DNA of 64,000 nt from NCBI GenBank assembly GCA_030549175.1, contig JAUKUA010000006.1, positions 2,790,001 to 2,854,000 on the forward strand, in the 5' to 3' direction. Below the pieces are notes generated by a model. The model was given only the letters and a program-made list of their open reading frames with translations. It was not told the origin of the DNA and did not search any database. The stretch's first letter is position 1, and each line of letters starts with the position of its first letter. The position numbers and the translations under genes are program-made. Shown one piece after another: positions 55,528-64,000 of this stretch. This DNA comes from Lasiosphaeris hirsuta (Eukaryota > Ascomycota > Sordariomycetes > Sordariales > Lasiosphaeriaceae).

Positions 55528-56902
55528 ATGTCTTCGGCTTTTGAGATCAAGGAGCACACTGTTGAGTCCCAGCACGTTCGCGAATACCCCAACGCCACAG
55601 CACACTCGCAGGAGGAAGTGCTGTATCTGGCAGTGAAGCAGTACATCCCCCGCAACAACCCCAACCCCAAGTCAGGGGATGTGACCATCATCGCCGCACA
55701 TGCCAATGGCTTTGTCAAGGTACGCCCCCCATCTCCAACGTTCCACTACCCAGCAACTAACACTATGAACAGGAGCTCTACGAGCCGCTATGGGACGACC
55801 TCCTCCAGCTGCTCAACAAGCGCGGCGTCGGCGTCCGAGGCATCTGGATCGCCGACGTCGCCTGGCAAGGCCAGAGCGGCGTCATCAACGAAGCCAACCT
55901 AGGCAACGACCGTAAGCCGCCCCTCCATCCCCTCTCGCCCCCTATATTTACCTCGCGCCAGCCTCCTGGCATGACCACGCCCGCGACCTGCTGCACATAG
56001 TCAACCACTTCCGCGCCTCCATGGTGCGCCCGCTTGTCGGCATAGGCCACTCCTTCGGCGCCAACACCATCGTCAACCTAGCCCTGCTGCACCCGCGCCT
56101 CCTCTCCTCCCTGGTCCTCCTCGATCCCGTCCTCTCCCGCTTCGAGAAGCGCGGCCCCACCTACGGCCTGGCGCCGGCCAAAGGTTCGGCCTACCGCCGG
56201 GACCTCTGGCCGTCGCGGGACGCCGCGACCGCCGCCTTCGCGCGCAACAAGTTCTACTCGACCTGGGACCCGCGCGTGCTCGCGGCCTGGAACGCCCACG
56301 GACTGCGCGCAACCCCGACCGCGCTCCACCCCACGGCCCCCCCCGGCCAAGTCACGCTGACGACCTCCAAGCACATGGAAGCCTTCACCTACTACCGGCC
56401 GCTCGCGCAGGCGCGCGACCCGGCTACGGGGGCGCGGGTCGTCGACAAGTCGGTCCTCCGGGACGCCGACGCCGTAGTGCGCAACGGCGACCCGGCCGTC
56501 TTCGCGTTCTACCGGCCCGAGGGGTCCTCGGCCGTCGAGCGGCTGCCATCGCTGCGCCCCGGCGCGCTCTGGATCTTTGGCGAGCACTCGGATGTCAACC
56601 CGCCCGAGGTGCGGCAGGAGAAGATGGACCTGACGGGGGTCGGGACGGGGGGCAGCGGCGGCGCGGCGGCGGGGCGAGTGCGGGAGGTGACGATCGCCGG
56701 GTTCGGGCACTTGGTGCCGATGGAGGCGACGGCGGTATGCGCCGAGCACGCGGCCGAGTTCATCGCCGCGGACCTCGAAGTGTGGCGCGCCGAGCAGGCC
56801 GAGTTCGAGGCATGGGCGCGGCGGCCGGATCGGGAGAAGCAGGTACTGGATGATGACTGGTGGCGGTGGTTGGGGCCGGTGAAGAGGGGTCCCAAGTTGT
56901 AG
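55528..56902 (+). CDS. Alpha/beta hydrolase (Lpx1/AKT2-like), possible peroxisomal protein
   Basis: Exons 55528-55719, 55773-55911 and 55962-56902 encode 423 aa; the introns join ANGFVK-ELYEPLW and GND-PSWHDHARDL in frame. The fold is seen from VTIIAAHANGF (oxyanion strand), GVGVRGIWIADVAWQG, and the nucleophile elbow GIGHSFGAN (Ser about 141). The acid is probably in LWIFGEHSDVN, and the His is in IAGFGHLVPMEA. The C-terminus is GPKL, a weak match to the PTS1 peroxisome signal (usually SKL). Related fungal proteins include peroxisomal lipase Lpx1 and hydrolases from AK-toxin-type clusters; nothing around this gene suggests a toxin cluster, so a general esterase/lipase role is more likely. 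An extended cap region (about 200-330) is family-typical. Confidence 0.82.
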
Positions 56903-57593
56903 CGGGTGATTTAGGAAGATTATGTAAAGTTGCGGACTGAATTGCATGCTGTATGTCATAATTCAGGGGCCGAAGCCTTGTGTCTATTCTGCCGTCTGTC
57001 TGGGCGCAGATAGAGTCCAATACTTGGTCGCATGAGGAAAAGACCTTTCTGGCATCCGATATAGGATCTCATGCTTTATTCAAGGTGGGCTTGATCGGAG
57101 TTTCCAGGCAGTTGAGACGCGTATTCAATATGAGTGATATCCTGCGTGTTACAACGAGTGCAATCATGGACCCCATCACCCGTCACCCAGAACGCAATAC
57201 CGTGTCATCAATGTTATTCGAAACCAAAACTATCACACATCTCTCATTACGTCTTCATTTAGCCCAGTATATACAAGCTAACGGACGATGTATCATCGAC
57301 CGTCGCTATTAAGCCCTCCTCATATCAGCCATAATTGCTGCTCTCCTCTCCAGCATAAAATGCATTACCCAGCACATGAGGGTGGTTGGGGAAATATGTC
57401 ATGCAACAGTCCCGCTATAACCCGTGCGCCGTTTGAACTAGGTTGCAAAACGACAAAATAGTGCGCTCACGCTCTATCAGACCCCCTTAGAATAGCGCGA
57501 AGGCATAACATGGGCCAAACGCCAGTCTCCGGTGCTTCCTTCTCTAGGTCAGTCCATTCGTTCGTCTATGCCCTGTATATTATGTCTGCCCGT
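56903..57593. other. Convergent intergenic region
   Basis: This lies between the 3' ends of the hydrolase (plus) and HMG-CoA synthase (minus). The only open frame (56980-57312) has no recognisable content. Confidence 0.45.
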
Positions 57594-59229
57594 CTATGCC
57601 TTGACTGAGTAAAAGCGCTTGAACATGTCATCAACATTTTCGAGGTAATAGGTGCCGGGGATGATGGTGTCAACTTCGCCAATGGGCTTGAAGTCCTTCT
57701 GGAGATGGGCCTTCTTGCGGAGATCGCACATCTAAAAGCGGGTTAGCAAATCGCCCTGGTTATCATTTCAAAGGCACTTACTGCGTCGTAGGTCTCAGGG
57801 GGCACAGCCCGGCGCTCCGTGAGGCGGGTTGGGATGTTGAGAACCTTGGAGATAGCCTCGGTGCTGCCGTTAACGCGGAAAGAGCAGAAGCTGGCGGCAA
57901 GACCGGAACCGTAGCTGAAGAGACCGATGCGCTTGCCCAGAAAGGTGGCAGGGTCGACATGGGAGACCAAGCTAGCAAGACCACCCCAGACGCTGGCGCA
58001 ATACATGTTACCACAGAGGGTGGCAACCTGAATAGCAGGGTTGACGCGCTCCTGGAATCGCTTCTTGGTCAGGCCCATGAAGGTCTTCTCAACAACCTTG
58101 TCGGTCAGGGACTTCTTGTAGTCCATGTCGCGAACCTCAGGAGGCACGTCAACGAAGGCGGGACTCTCGGGATCGGCGAGGTAGTCGTGGTAGAGGAGGC
58201 GGGCATACGACTTCTGGACCAACTTGCACGTGGGTGCGTGGAAGGCCAGGTAGTCGAAGCGGTCCAGGGGCGTCTTGATCAGGACGCCTTCAGAGGCGGC
58301 GCCGTTTCCGTTGGTCTTGCCAGTGAGAAGGGCCTCGCGCTTGCAGTAGGCGCGGTAGGCCGAGTCGAGGGCCTCGGTGTAGCAGTTGACGGAGTAGTGC
58401 CCATCAACATAGGGGTACTCGCTGGTAAGATCCGGCTTGTAGAAGTCGTAGGCGTGCTGCATGTACGAGCCACGCAGACCGGGCTCAACAACGATGGGCG
58501 CATCGGGGCCGACCAGGAGGGCGACGGCACCAGCACCTCCAGTGGGGCGCGCATTGCCCTTGGCATACAGGGCAATGTCTCCAGCGACGACGATAGCGTC
58601 ACGGCCATCCCAAGCAGACGACTCAACCCAGTTGACGGCGTTGAAAACAGCATTGGTACCACCGTAGCATGCGTTGACAGTGTCAACACCCTCAATGTTG
58701 GTGTTGTCGCCAAACAGCTGCATCAGCACCGACTTGACCGACTTGGACTTGTCCAAGAGAGTCTCAGTGCCGACCTCGAGGCGGCCAATCGAGTTGACAT
58801 CGATGTTGTACTTGCTGAGGAGGTTGGATACAACGGTGAGGGAGAACGAGTAGATGTCTGGAGGGCGGGGCGCACCCCGCACTACTATCAGCACGCGAGC
58901 TCCAACGTGAGACGAGAGGCTGGATGCACCCTCCTGGCTGCCCCTCTTGGCCCGAGACTGACACCACCCATTTTCCTGCTGGCGCCACAGGCCCAGGAAC
59001 AGGGGTAACGGCGGAGTCGGCGGAACTAGGAGGCGCAATTGGGGCGAGAAAAAGGGAAATGAACTGACCTTCGCGATCGTCGCAAAAGCTCATCTTAGTC
59101 TGGCCCAAGCCGATTGTGTACTTGCCCGTGCTAACGCCATCGAACTTTTCGAGCTCGGTTTGCTCCACATACTGCGTTGACAGCTGTCAGCGATATCGGC
59201 GCACCGGGGCGGGGTTCTCTGCGACCGCC

Positions 59230-59272
<43 letters not shown>

Positions 59273-59387
59273 GGCCAAACCAAAAGCAGCTGCGCGGCGG
59301 GTGAGACACGGGGCACGAGACACGCACCTGGCTGGGGAAGTAAATCTCAATGGCCTTGATGCCGATGTTCTGGGGACGGGCAGCCAT
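57594..59387 (-). CDS. erg13: Hydroxymethylglutaryl-CoA synthase
   Basis: Exons 59387-59328, 59171-59069, 58857-57782 and 57731-57594 give 458 aa; junctions [23 protein letters not shown] and YDA-MCDLRKK keep frame. The enzyme condenses acetyl-CoA with acetoacetyl-CoA to HMG-CoA, the committed step into mevalonate, ergosterol and polyprenyl chains, in the cytosol. Catalytic residues are visible: Glu in [15 protein letters not shown], nucleophile Cys118 in [11 protein letters not shown], and His in [12 protein letters not shown]. The C-terminal exon ends [18 protein letters not shown], as in other fungal enzymes. Intron 1 (156 nt) is nearly three times the local norm because it contains an (AGC)n triplet tract (59231-59271); intron 2 (211 nt) is also long. 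Confidence 0.96.
59231..59271. repeat. CAG/CTG trinucleotide repeat inside HMG-CoA synthase intron 1
   Basis: About 13.7 uninterrupted AGC units (41 bases) on the plus strand, GCT/CTG on the coding strand. The tract lies within the intron between 59327 and 59172, about 60 nt upstream of the acceptor. Confidence 0.92.
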
Positions 59388-61311
59388 GTTGGACGACTAA
59401 TTGAGAGCAATTGGGTTCGGGCGGGCGGTGCTTGAGTCGGGCGAAAAGGTGTTGTCTTGGGAAGAGGGTTAAGGGGAGACGACCGTTGGCTCTTCAGTTG
59501 ACTTTTTTGGAGGGGCACCTGGGCAGAGGGGGGTTAGATATGTTAGCGTCCGCGTCCCATGTTTTTTTTTGGCGTGCTTTCACCGCCGTTTCAACCCTTC
59601 TAGACTTTAACAACACCCAGCACAGACTCTCAACATGCACAGTATTTCGCCGGGGGTATAGTCTCGTGTAATTGGTGCACTGGAGTGGTGGCCGGGGGGG
59701 CGGGGAGGGTTACGACATACCGGTCTTGGAGCGCGACCTTTCGTCTGCTTCTTTGTCTGGTGAAGTGGTGGAGGAGCCGGTACAGGGGGGGGGGGGGGGG
59801 AGAGGAAGATGGGAAGAGGACGGGATGGTAGAAAAGGGGGGGTAGGACACGGGAGAGTGGGAGGTTCAAATAGTCGCACGACAACAGGGAATGGAACAAT
59901 AGCTAGACAATAACAAGCAAGCCTTCCACCTTGTTGGGGAAGTGGGAGGCGGGCAGGGCAAGGGTATCCGAGCGGACAAGTCTCGGATGGAGACGAGTTG
60001 AGAGACAGACAGACTATGGGTCGATGGTTGCTGGAGCCAGTCTGCAAACTGCAGGAAGCGGGAAGCGGTGATCTCAATACGCCTAGGTCTCCCCCGCCGC
60101 AGCTCTTCGGGCGTGAACATATTGGAAAATCTCGTCGCCTCGGGCGGAGACCAATTTGTCGGATGAGAGATTGATAAGGTGGTCTCTCCACATCCCTCCC
60201 GCTTGAGCTAGTAGCTGGTCTCCTCTTCCAGCTCTTATCAGATCGAAGTCATGAGTCGTTCCAAGACTTCTGTTAGTCAGATCTCACGACATTGCAACCC
60301 TTACGTTTGCCTCCCACGCACCCACTCACCCACTTACCCACTCACCCACGAAACCAAATATGTTGGGAAATACTACCTAGACTCAAATTGTTGTAAAAGG
60401 AAAGCACGAGCTCGGGGACGGGCAGTAAGGGTCTGGCGCTGTCCTCCACCGCCTGGCAGATACTGGCCTCCTATTTGCTAGCCACGTCACACCGCTGCAG
60501 GAACAGCAGGAACGGGTCACACTCCACGCAATCGTCACCTTGTGTGGCTGAGATGTCTCGACTGCCATGGCCTCTGCATTTCCTACCTCATCACCTACCT
60601 AATCGTGGGCAAGCAAAACCAACAGAGGACACTGCCTCCAGCACCCACAGCAAGCAGATACAGCAGCGGCGGCAGCGTTGCGGGTTGCCGTCTCCAACCA
60701 ACACAGCGCCCCAGGAGTTCCAATGGAGGTTGAACCCTTCAACCCACTCACACGCCCGTCGGCCAATCTTTTCGCCCCAGGCTGCATCTTGCAGTTGAAG
60801 ACTGCAGCCGTCCCGTTGCCAGCGAATACCACATGAACATCGGACGGCTTCCTTATCTGGCCATCCTCATCCTCTGTATCCTTATCGCTAGTTAGAGTCG
60901 ACATCCCGCAACGCCAAAGATCGATAGGTGCACACGGCGTGTTCGCTCGCGACATGTACAGTGTGCACTTATCCCGATGACGGAAGTTCCCACCTCACGT
61001 GCGCCACATTGCACTCATGGACACGATTTACCCGGATGACGATTTCAAGACAACGAAATTTTAAGATTCAGCCCTGATGAAGATCGGATTTTTCATTTCT
61101 AGGTCAGTCGCATCTACACGATAGAAGCAGTTTCCACTACTACCAATGCCGTCTCGGATGCATCTGGAAGGCACGGCTGTGTGTCTCGATCCTTGATTAT
61201 CCCACAAAACGCCTCCCAATGCAACTGGCTGGCTGTAAGCAAAGAGAAAGAAAACGGCTTCGGAACTGTACAATGCCATGCAGACAAATATCAAAATCAA
61301 ACAGACAAATT
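59388..61311. other. Intergenic region, no gene recognised
   Basis: It contains the HMG-CoA synthase promoter and leader, a G-run near 59785-59799 and pyrimidine-rich stretches with ACCCACTCACCCACTTACCC-like repeats near 60321. Frames at 59607-60191 (minus) and 60475-60798 (plus) are Pro/Ser-rich and unsupported. The segment next to 61311 is the BCS1-like gene's 3' flank. Confidence 0.45.
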
Positions 61312-63516
61312 TCAAGGCGTTCCATACCCAGAGTCGACCCCTTGCAGCTTCCCATCCTCATCTGGCGCCTTGATCTGGACTTCAGCCTTGCTCTCAGCAT
61401 TCTTGCCCGGCTCAACCTTGACCTCAGGGGGTGGCGCGACGACAACCACAACAGGAACAGGCTTAGTCTCCACTGCCGCCTTCTCATCACCGACCTTCTT
61501 CTCCTCGGTTGCCTTGCACTTGCTGCGCTTTTTGGAGCTACTCTTCTCGGCCTCGGAGTCGGAATCGGAATCGGACGAGGATGACGAAGAGTCAGACGAA
61601 TCCGATGACGAGTCGTCATCCTTGGCCTTCTTGCTGCTCTTCCGGCGAGACTTTTTGGACTTGCGCTTCGGCTCCTTTTTGCTGCTCTTCTTCTTCTTAC
61701 CATCCTCCTCCTCCTCCTTCTTTTTCACTTCCTCCTCCTTCCTCTTAGTCTCTTCCTCCTCTTTCTTCTTCGCTTCCTCCTCCTTTTCCTTCTTCGCCTT
61801 CTCCTCAGCCTTCTTCTTTTCTTCAGCCTCCTTCAGCTCCTTCTCCCTCTTCTCTTTCCTCGCGTCCAACATCCACTGCTCAGCACCCTCGACCGCCGCC
61901 TCAGGATTCCGCTTGTTCTTGAGCAAGAAGCCCTGAATCTCGGCCGGGCTAAACTCTTTTGAAGGGATCTTGGCTGCAAACTGCCTGGCAAGATCCTCGA
62001 TCCGCGCCAATGTTTCTTCCTTCTTTGCTGCGGCCTCGGTCAACCGCTTCTCCTCAGCGGCCTCGGCCGCCTGTGTAGCCGCCAGATCGACGTACTTCTC
62101 GCCCGGGCGCTTAACTACAGGAGCGTCATCACCCTCGAGCGGCGCGAATATGGCGCGGAAAATGGCCGCCGTCATCTCGGTGTCCGCACGATCGAACTTA
62201 ACGGTCATATCAACACGTCCGGGGCGGATGAGGGCCTTGTCAAGCTTCTCAATATGGTTGGTCGTCATGATCAGCACGCGGCCTTCCTGCGAGGCGACAC
62301 CGTCGAGGATGTTGAGAAGACCGGAGAGCGAGAGACGACCGCTGGTGGATGTGGTGGTGATGCCATTACCGGGGGTTAGTTGGCCGGGAACCTTATCTTC
62401 CTCGGGCGGCGCGTTGGTTGTGTCGTCCTTATTGACAGCGCCCTCGCGTGTATGCGTGAGACCTGCAGTGTCAATGTCCTCGAGCAGGACAACGCAACGA
62501 CGCGGGAGTTCGGCAAAGAGCGAGGCGAGATTTTCCTCGTTGGCGGTAACGGAACTAAGACTGACGATGTAGATGCGCATCTTGAAGAATCCGGCGAGCG
62601 CTAGGCTGAGCGACGACTTGCCGGTTCCAGGCGGGCCGTGGAGGAGGTAGCCACGGCGGTAGGGAATTCCCCGGTTGCTATACCACCGCCGGGTCGCTGG
62701 GTCCAGGTAGTCAGTCACATCGTCAATCAGGTCCTTCTTGACTTTCTCGTTCAGAATGACGGTGGAAAAGGGGCGCGTAGCGCGCGACATGCTACGCTGC
62801 CAGGTTGGGTCCGTCGAGCCGCTCCGACTAGTTCCGCGGTAGATGAGCGTCTTGGACTCGTCCTTCTTCATATAGGCTAGGCGAGCCTCGTGCAGGAGCT
62901 CCTTGAGGATCCAGGGGTTGCGGCCGAAGCACGAGACAGATATTTCCTCCTTCTCGCTCGTCGAAAGGAATCCCGATTGTGTCTGGCCCTGGGTGCGGCG
63001 GAAGATGAGCAGGCGGCCCTTATACCAGAACCAGTGGCTTCCGAAAGTGGGCGTGTAGGCGAGATCCTTCTTCTTGCGTCGGCCGGCGTGATCCTCGGTG
63101 CCCTCACCATCCTCGTCGTCTTCGTAATCCTCGTTCCAGTCATAAAGGAACCAGCTGCGGGAGTTGAGATTGGTGTTGACGACGAAGCGACGCGCACCGC
63201 TCGCAAACTTTTGCTTGGCGACCCAGCCCATGAGCATATTGTAGATCTCATCGTCGGTGCGAATATCGACGACGGACATGAGGTATGCTTCAGTCAGGCT
63301 CCAGACGTACTCACTAAATGATTGCCAGGCAAAGGATAGGCCGCCGCACAACAGCACTAATGGGATGTAGATGTTGATGTCGATATGGAGGTACCTTTGA
63401 ATGGCGCCCGAGAAGGCTGAGAAGCCGGGGAAGAACCAGTCCAGGAGGACCATTTGGGGCGGTTCGGGGATTGCGCTCCCCTCAGCTGCGATCCGAGTGG
63501 TGGCAGTTGGATCCAT
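61312..63516 (-). CDS. BCS1-like AAA ATPase with long charged C-terminal tail
   Basis: A single exon of 734 aa. Residues about 45-65 form a transmembrane segment (INIYIPLVLLCGGLSFAW) followed by the BCS1 N-terminal domain (FVVNTNLNSRSWFLYDWNED, LLIFRRTQGQ, then FGRNPWILKELLHEARL). The AAA module has Walker A HGPPGTGKSS (about 293-302), Walker B CVVLLEDIDTA (341-351) and sensor/Arg-finger sequence TTNHIEKLDKALIRPGRVDM. Canonical Bcs1 (about 450 aa) inserts the Rieske protein into mitochondrial complex III. This one carries about 230 extra residues: a KE-rich probable coiled coil, a KKSSKK basic stretch, an SDSDSD acidic run and a tail ending VDSGYGTP. Fungi have several such paralogues of unknown role. 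Symbol withheld because it is probably not the Rieske chaperone itself. Confidence 0.9.
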   Translation of the reverse strand: MDPTATTRIAAEGSAIPEPPQMVLLDWFFPGFSAFSGAIQRYLHIDINIYIPLVLLCGGLSFAWQSFSEYVWSLTEAYLMSVVDIRTDDEIYNMLMGWVAKQKFASGARRFVVNTNLNSRSWFLYDWNEDYEDDEDGEGTEDHAGRRKKKDLAYTPTFGSHWFWYKGRLLIFRRTQGQTQSGFLSTSEKEEISVSCFGRNPWILKELLHEARLAYMKKDESKTLIYRGTSRSGSTDPTWQRSMSRATRPFSTVILNEKVKKDLIDDVTDYLDPATRRWYSNRGIPYRRGYLLHGPPGTGKSSLSLALAGFFKMRIYIVSLSSVTANEENLASLFAELPRRCVVLLEDIDTAGLTHTREGAVNKDDTTNAPPEEDKVPGQLTPGNGITTTSTSGRLSLSGLLNILDGVASQEGRVLIMTTNHIEKLDKALIRPGRVDMTVKFDRADTEMTAAIFRAIFAPLEGDDAPVVKRPGEKYVDLAATQAAEAAEEKRLTEAAAKKEETLARIEDLARQFAAKIPSKEFSPAEIQGFLLKNKRNPEAAVEGAEQWMLDARKEKREKELKEAEEKKKAEEKAKKEKEEEAKKKEEEETKRKEEEVKKKEEEEDGKKKKSSKKEPKRKSKKSRRKSSKKAKDDDSSSDSSDSSSSSSDSDSDSEAEKSSSKKRSKCKATEEKKVGDEKAAVETKPVPVVVVVAPPPEVKVEPGKNAESKAEVQIKAPDEDGKLQGVDSGYGTP

Positions 63517-64000
63517 GATGGCAGTGTGTCCGGCTCCGGGAGAGGAACGGATGGGGCGACCAGGGAAGATGGAGAGAGGTGGGGGGGGGGGGGGGAGAGA
63601 GGGGGGAGTTGGCTAGAAACTCCCTCAGTGGTGTTGAGGATATTGCTGGGTTTGGCAAACAACTCTCTATTGACGATGGGACGATAAAGGGAGGGGTCGA
63701 CTTTATGGGCCTCTTGTCTCACATATACACAACGGAGGATGGTGACGGCTAGTGTCAAGAACGCAAGGCAGACACCGTTACTTTATATTCGTCATTTTTA
63801 CGTTCCTGTGTTCCTGTGTTGCCTCTCAACCCTTGCCCATGACCCGCCTGGGAAGGCAACAGCGCGGCGCATTTCATCAGAATCTCGACGGGTCTTTCCA
63901 TGTGAGTCCCTCCCGCTCACAGGTTGAAGCAGTGACCCCGCTAGTGACAGGGCTAGTGGCCGTGGGTGGGAGACGAACCCCAGTCTGCCGGGCTGTGTGG
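63517..64000. other. Upstream region of the BCS1-like gene
   Basis: A G-rich tract (63577-63605) lies about 60-90 bases upstream of the ATG. No other gene is seen; the last 40 bases resemble no complete RNA gene. Confidence 0.4.

Noticed and set aside
55528..56902. Member of a toxin gene cluster, suggested by AKT2-like hydrolase similarity
   Set aside because: Neighbours are tRNA, BRCT and sterol housekeeping genes; no polyketide or peptide synthase is nearby.
57959..59008. 349-codon frame opposite HMG-CoA synthase
   Set aside because: Mirror of the conserved synthase exon; the synthase motifs settle the strand.
20776..59387. A ubiquinone/isoprenoid gene cluster linking COQ5 and HMG-CoA synthase
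   Set aside because: The genes are 36 kb apart with many unrelated genes and repeats between; no shared regulation is visible.
63955..64000. Possible partial tRNA on the minus strand at the window end (GGGGTTCGTCTCCC)
   Set aside because: The loop lacks A58 and the stem pairs poorly; no acceptor or anticodon arm is visible.

Overview
The window is nuclear DNA from a filamentous ascomycete, most likely a Sordariomycete. The evidence is short introns of about 50-65 nt with GTAAGT-type donors and CTAAC branch points, long Ser/Pro-rich fungal proteins, and fungal families (Zds1, Rtt107, DUF2433, Ufd4, ABCC). Exon coordinates were worked out by hand from splice signals, frame continuity and family motifs; no search was run.

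Layout. 1-2.3 kb: two related, decaying P-loop GTPase-like genes on the minus strand. 3.3-5.1 kb: amidase-signature enzyme. 6.1-12.1 kb: giant HECT ubiquitin ligase (Ufd4/TRIP12 type, minus). 15.2-16.6 kb: mitochondrial branched-chain ketoacid dehydrogenase E1 alpha. 19.0-19.6 kb: a four-exon micro-exon gene of unknown function. 20.8-21.9 kb: COQ5. 22.6-24.9 kb: DUF2433 degenerate phosphoesterase with an RGG tail (minus). 27.3-30.1 kb: Zds1-type protein (minus). 30-39 kb: gene-poor accessory stretch with repeats, MITE-like elements and gene relics. 39.0-40.6 kb: orphan 450-527 aa protein. 42.5-47.1 kb: 15-exon ABCC transporter without TMD0. 47.4-49.9 kb: nuclear protein with a PUA/ASCH-like domain. 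50.5-51.1 kb: ESCRT-II Vps25. 51.5-54.2 kb: Rtt107/Brc1-type BRCT protein (minus). 54.8 kb: tRNA-Val(AAC). 55.5-56.9 kb: alpha/beta hydrolase. 57.6-59.4 kb: HMG-CoA synthase (minus), with a CTG/CAG triplet repeat in intron 1. 61.3-63.5 kb: BCS1-like AAA ATPase with a very long charged tail (minus).

Most genes are single-copy housekeeping genes that do not form a pathway cluster. HMG-CoA synthase (mevalonate, hence polyprenyl chains) and COQ5 (ubiquinone ring methylation) touch the same end product, but they lie 36 kb apart and this is probably chance.

The most unusual signal is a dispersed non-coding repeat family. Members at about 14.3, 34.9, 50.1 and 54.6 kb, plus a relic near 36.7 kb, are about 210-253 bp long. 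They have terminal inverted repeats of roughly 30-36 bp and an interior made of AAAGGCC/AAATGCC units every 20-22 bp. The 34.9 kb copy sits inside one half of a duplicated gene fragment, and the uninterrupted other half shows the empty target site.
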